From contig NZ_JAERQK010000009.1 in NCBI RefSeq assembly GCF_017912535.1, forward strand, positions 1 to 64,000: a stretch of DNA of 64,000 bases, in the 5' to 3' direction. The notes beneath the pieces were generated by a model that saw only the letters and a list, made by a program, of their open reading frames with translations, ran no database searches and was not told where the DNA came from. Made by a program: the position numbers and the translations under genes. This document shows, in pieces, positions 62,402 to 64,000 of the stretch; positions within the stretch are counted from its first letter, which is position 1, and the number at the start of each line of letters is the position of its first letter. The stretch comes from Motiliproteus sediminis. GTDB taxonomy: Bacteria; Pseudomonadota; Gammaproteobacteria; Pseudomonadales; Balneatricaceae.

Positions 62402-64000
62402 ATGGCTTTATTGCAGATTGCAGAACCTGGCCAGAGTGCCAAACCACACCAGCACAAACTGGCTATCGGTATCGATCTGGGTACTACCAACTCGCTGGTG
62501 GCATCGGTGCGTAGCGGCGAGGCGCAAACCCTGCCCGATCGCGACGGGCGGCATTTGCTGCCATCGGTGGTGCGTTATTGCCAGAACGGCGCCATCGTGG
62601 TGGGCGAAAAAGCGCGTCTGGCCGCGGCGGAGGATCCCACCAATACCATCGCTTCGGTCAAACGCCTGATGGGGCGGGGGGTCAAGGACCTGAAAACCCT
62701 GGATAGCCAACTGCCCTATGAGTTTGTCGGCAGCGAGGATGGCATGCCATTTTTGCAGACGGTGGCCGGGCAGCAAAGCCCGGTGCAGGTGTCTGCCGAG
62801 ATTCTGCGGGTGTTGGCCAATCGGGGTCGGGATGCGCTGGGTGGTGAACTGGTTGGCGCGGTGATAACGGTTCCGGCTTATTTTGACGACGCCCAGCGTC
62901 AGGCAACCAAGGACGCAGCCCAATTGGCGGGCCTCAACGTGTTGCGTCTGCTTAATGAACCGACTGCAGCGGCGGTGGCTTATGGCCTTGACGATGCGGC
63001 CGAAGGGGTGTTCGCCATTTACGACCTCGGTGGCGGCACCTTCGATATCTCCATTTTGCGCCTGAACAAAGGGGTGTTCGAGGTGATGGCCACCGGCGGC
63101 GATAGCGCGCTGGGGGGTGACGACTTTGATCACGCGCTGGCCCACTGGCTGCTGGACAAGCTGGGGCAGCCCAGCCTGGGGCGAAATGCCCAGCGGGCGC
63201 TGCTGGCCGAAGCGCGGGCACTGAAAGAGCAGCTGACCGAGCGCGACCGGGTCGATGTGGGGCTGCAGCTGGAGGGGCTGAGTTGGCAGGGTGAGCTGAC
63301 CCGTGAAGAGTTCGACCAGTTGGTGGCACCGCTGGTCAAACAGACCTTGCGCGCTTGCCGTCGTGCCCTGAAGGACGCCGAGGTCGACGCTGACGAGATA
63401 CAGGAAGTGGTGATGGTTGGCGGCTCGACCCGGGTACCGCTGGTACGCAGTGAAGTCGGGCAGTTTTTCGGTCGCGATCCGCACATCGATATTGACCCTG
63501 ATCGGGTAGTTGCCATCGGTGCGGCGATTCAGGCCGACGTGTTGGCCGGCAATAAACCTGATTCCGACATGCTGCTGCTGGATGTGATTCCGCTGTCGCT
63601 GGGGCTGGAAACCATGGGCGGGCTGGTTGAAAAGGTAATCGATCGCAATACCCCGATTCCGGTAGCGCGGGCACAGGAGTTCACCACCTACCGCGACGGC
63701 CAGACGGCGATGGTGATTCACGTGCTGCAGGGCGAGCGCGAGCTGGTTGATGATTGTCGCTCGCTGGCGCGTTTTGAGTTGCGCGGTATCCCCGCTATGG
63801 CGGCCGGTGCGGCCAAAGTGCGGGTCACCTTTCAGGTCGATGCTGACGGTTTGCTGAGCGTCGCCGCGCGAGAATTGGGTAGCGGGGTGGAGAGCAGTAT
63901 TGAAGTAAAACCCTCCTACGGTTTGTCTGATCAGCAGATCGCCGGCATGATTCAGGCCGGTTATGACAGTGCCAAGGCGGATCATGATGCCAGAACGCTG
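62402..64000 (+). CDS. hscA: Hsp70-type chaperone HscA (3' end outside the window)
   Basis: The gene starts at ATG 62402 and runs open to the window edge, giving the first 533 residues of a protein usually about 620 long. ATPase motifs are [65 protein letters not shown] and [16 protein letters not shown]. The substrate-binding domain begins [17 protein letters not shown]. HscA drives cluster transfer from IscU. ferredoxin and iscX would be expected next. Confidence 0.97.
   Translation, partial: MALLQIAEPGQSAKPHQHKLAIGIDLGTTNSLVASVRSGEAQTLPDRDGRHLLPSVVRYCQNGAIVVGEKARLAAAEDPTNTIASVKRLMGRGVKDLKTLDSQLPYEFVGSEDGMPFLQTVAGQQSPVQVSAEILRVLANRGRDALGGELVGAVITVPAYFDDAQRQATKDAAQLAGLNVLRLLNEPTAAAVAYGLDDAAEGVFAIYDLGGGTFDISILRLNKGVFEVMATGGDSALGGDDFDHALAHWLLDKLGQPSLGRNAQRALLAEARALKEQLTERDRVDVGLQLEGLSWQGELTREEFDQLVAPLVKQTLRACRRALKDAEVDADEIQEVVMVGGSTRVPLVRSEVGQFFGRDPHIDIDPDRVVAIGAAIQADVLAGNKPDSDMLLLDVIPLSLGLETMGGLVEKVIDRNTPIPVARAQEFTTYRDGQTAMVIHVLQGERELVDDCRSLARFELRGIPAMAAGAAKVRVTFQVDADGLLSVAARELGSGVESSIEVKPSYGLSDQQIAGMIQAGYDSAKADHDARTL

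Overview
The window is a chromosomal segment of a gammaproteobacterium, by eye around 60% G+C and densely coded on both strands. Two blocks of core gene order support this. The block rsgA-orn-queG-nnr-tsaE-amiB-mutL-miaA-hfq-hflX-hflK-hflC-DUF2065-(hisZ)-purA is the arrangement known from E. coli and Pseudomonas. The block suhB-trmJ-cysE-iscR-iscS-iscU-iscA-hscB-hscA is the usual iron-sulfur locus of this class. hisZ next to purA is more Pseudomonas-like than enteric. I cannot name the genus; an Oceanospirillales/Pseudomonadales-type marine or sediment bacterium is a guess. I see no prophage, insertion sequence, CRISPR array or rRNA operon. There is one tRNA gene, tRNA-Gly(CCC).

Layout. 1-2.9 kb: a noncoding repeat module, a succinate-semialdehyde dehydrogenase, a Sel1-repeat protein and a glutaredoxin-like protein. 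3.0-8.1 kb: a nitrosative-stress and anaerobic unit, hcp-hcr behind an FNR/DNR-type box, with a convergent NosR/NirI-like protein. 8.1-9.3 kb: a 1.2-kb noncoding, repeat-rich island. 9.3-10.5 kb: a porin. 10.6-13.5 kb: a putative amidoligase, a class I glutamine amidotransferase and a YqaA-type membrane protein in one overlapping operon, with a second DedA-like protein divergent from it. 13.7-17.4 kb: a FIST-domain protein and a hybrid histidine kinase resembling the NosP/NahK nitric oxide sensing pair. 17.5-20.7 kb: a DnaQ-like exonuclease, an RsuA-family synthase, an OsmC protein, a lipoprotein and a LuxR-type response regulator. 20.8-23.3 kb: an ABC transporter of the NitT/TauT type. 23.4-34.6 kb: mixed housekeeping and unknown genes (RhlE-like helicase, SelO, tRNA-Gly, glutamate dehydrogenase, serine dehydratase-like enzyme, RsuA, RsmC, a phosphoesterase-tetraheme cytochrome fusion). 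34.9-40.6 kb: CBS protein, inositol monophosphatase, YgfZ, Psd, sulfurtransferase, HDOD protein. 40.7 kb to the end: the two conserved core blocks, with hscA cut by the window edge.

How the genes work together. The left third carries an unusual concentration of nitric oxide and redox functions: Hcp/Hcr (NO reductase and its electron donor), a NosR-like flavo-iron-sulfur membrane protein without nosZ nearby, and a NosP/NahK-like sensor pair. The right end carries iron-sulfur cluster assembly behind two apparent IscR sites. The most intriguing unknown is the amidoligase-amidotransferase-YqaA cluster, a predicted peptide or small-molecule amidation system. The second is the protein in the suhB position, which has lost most inositol monophosphatase metal ligands while a second gene in the window keeps them all. 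The third is a dispersed noncoding module present three times in the first 9 kb.
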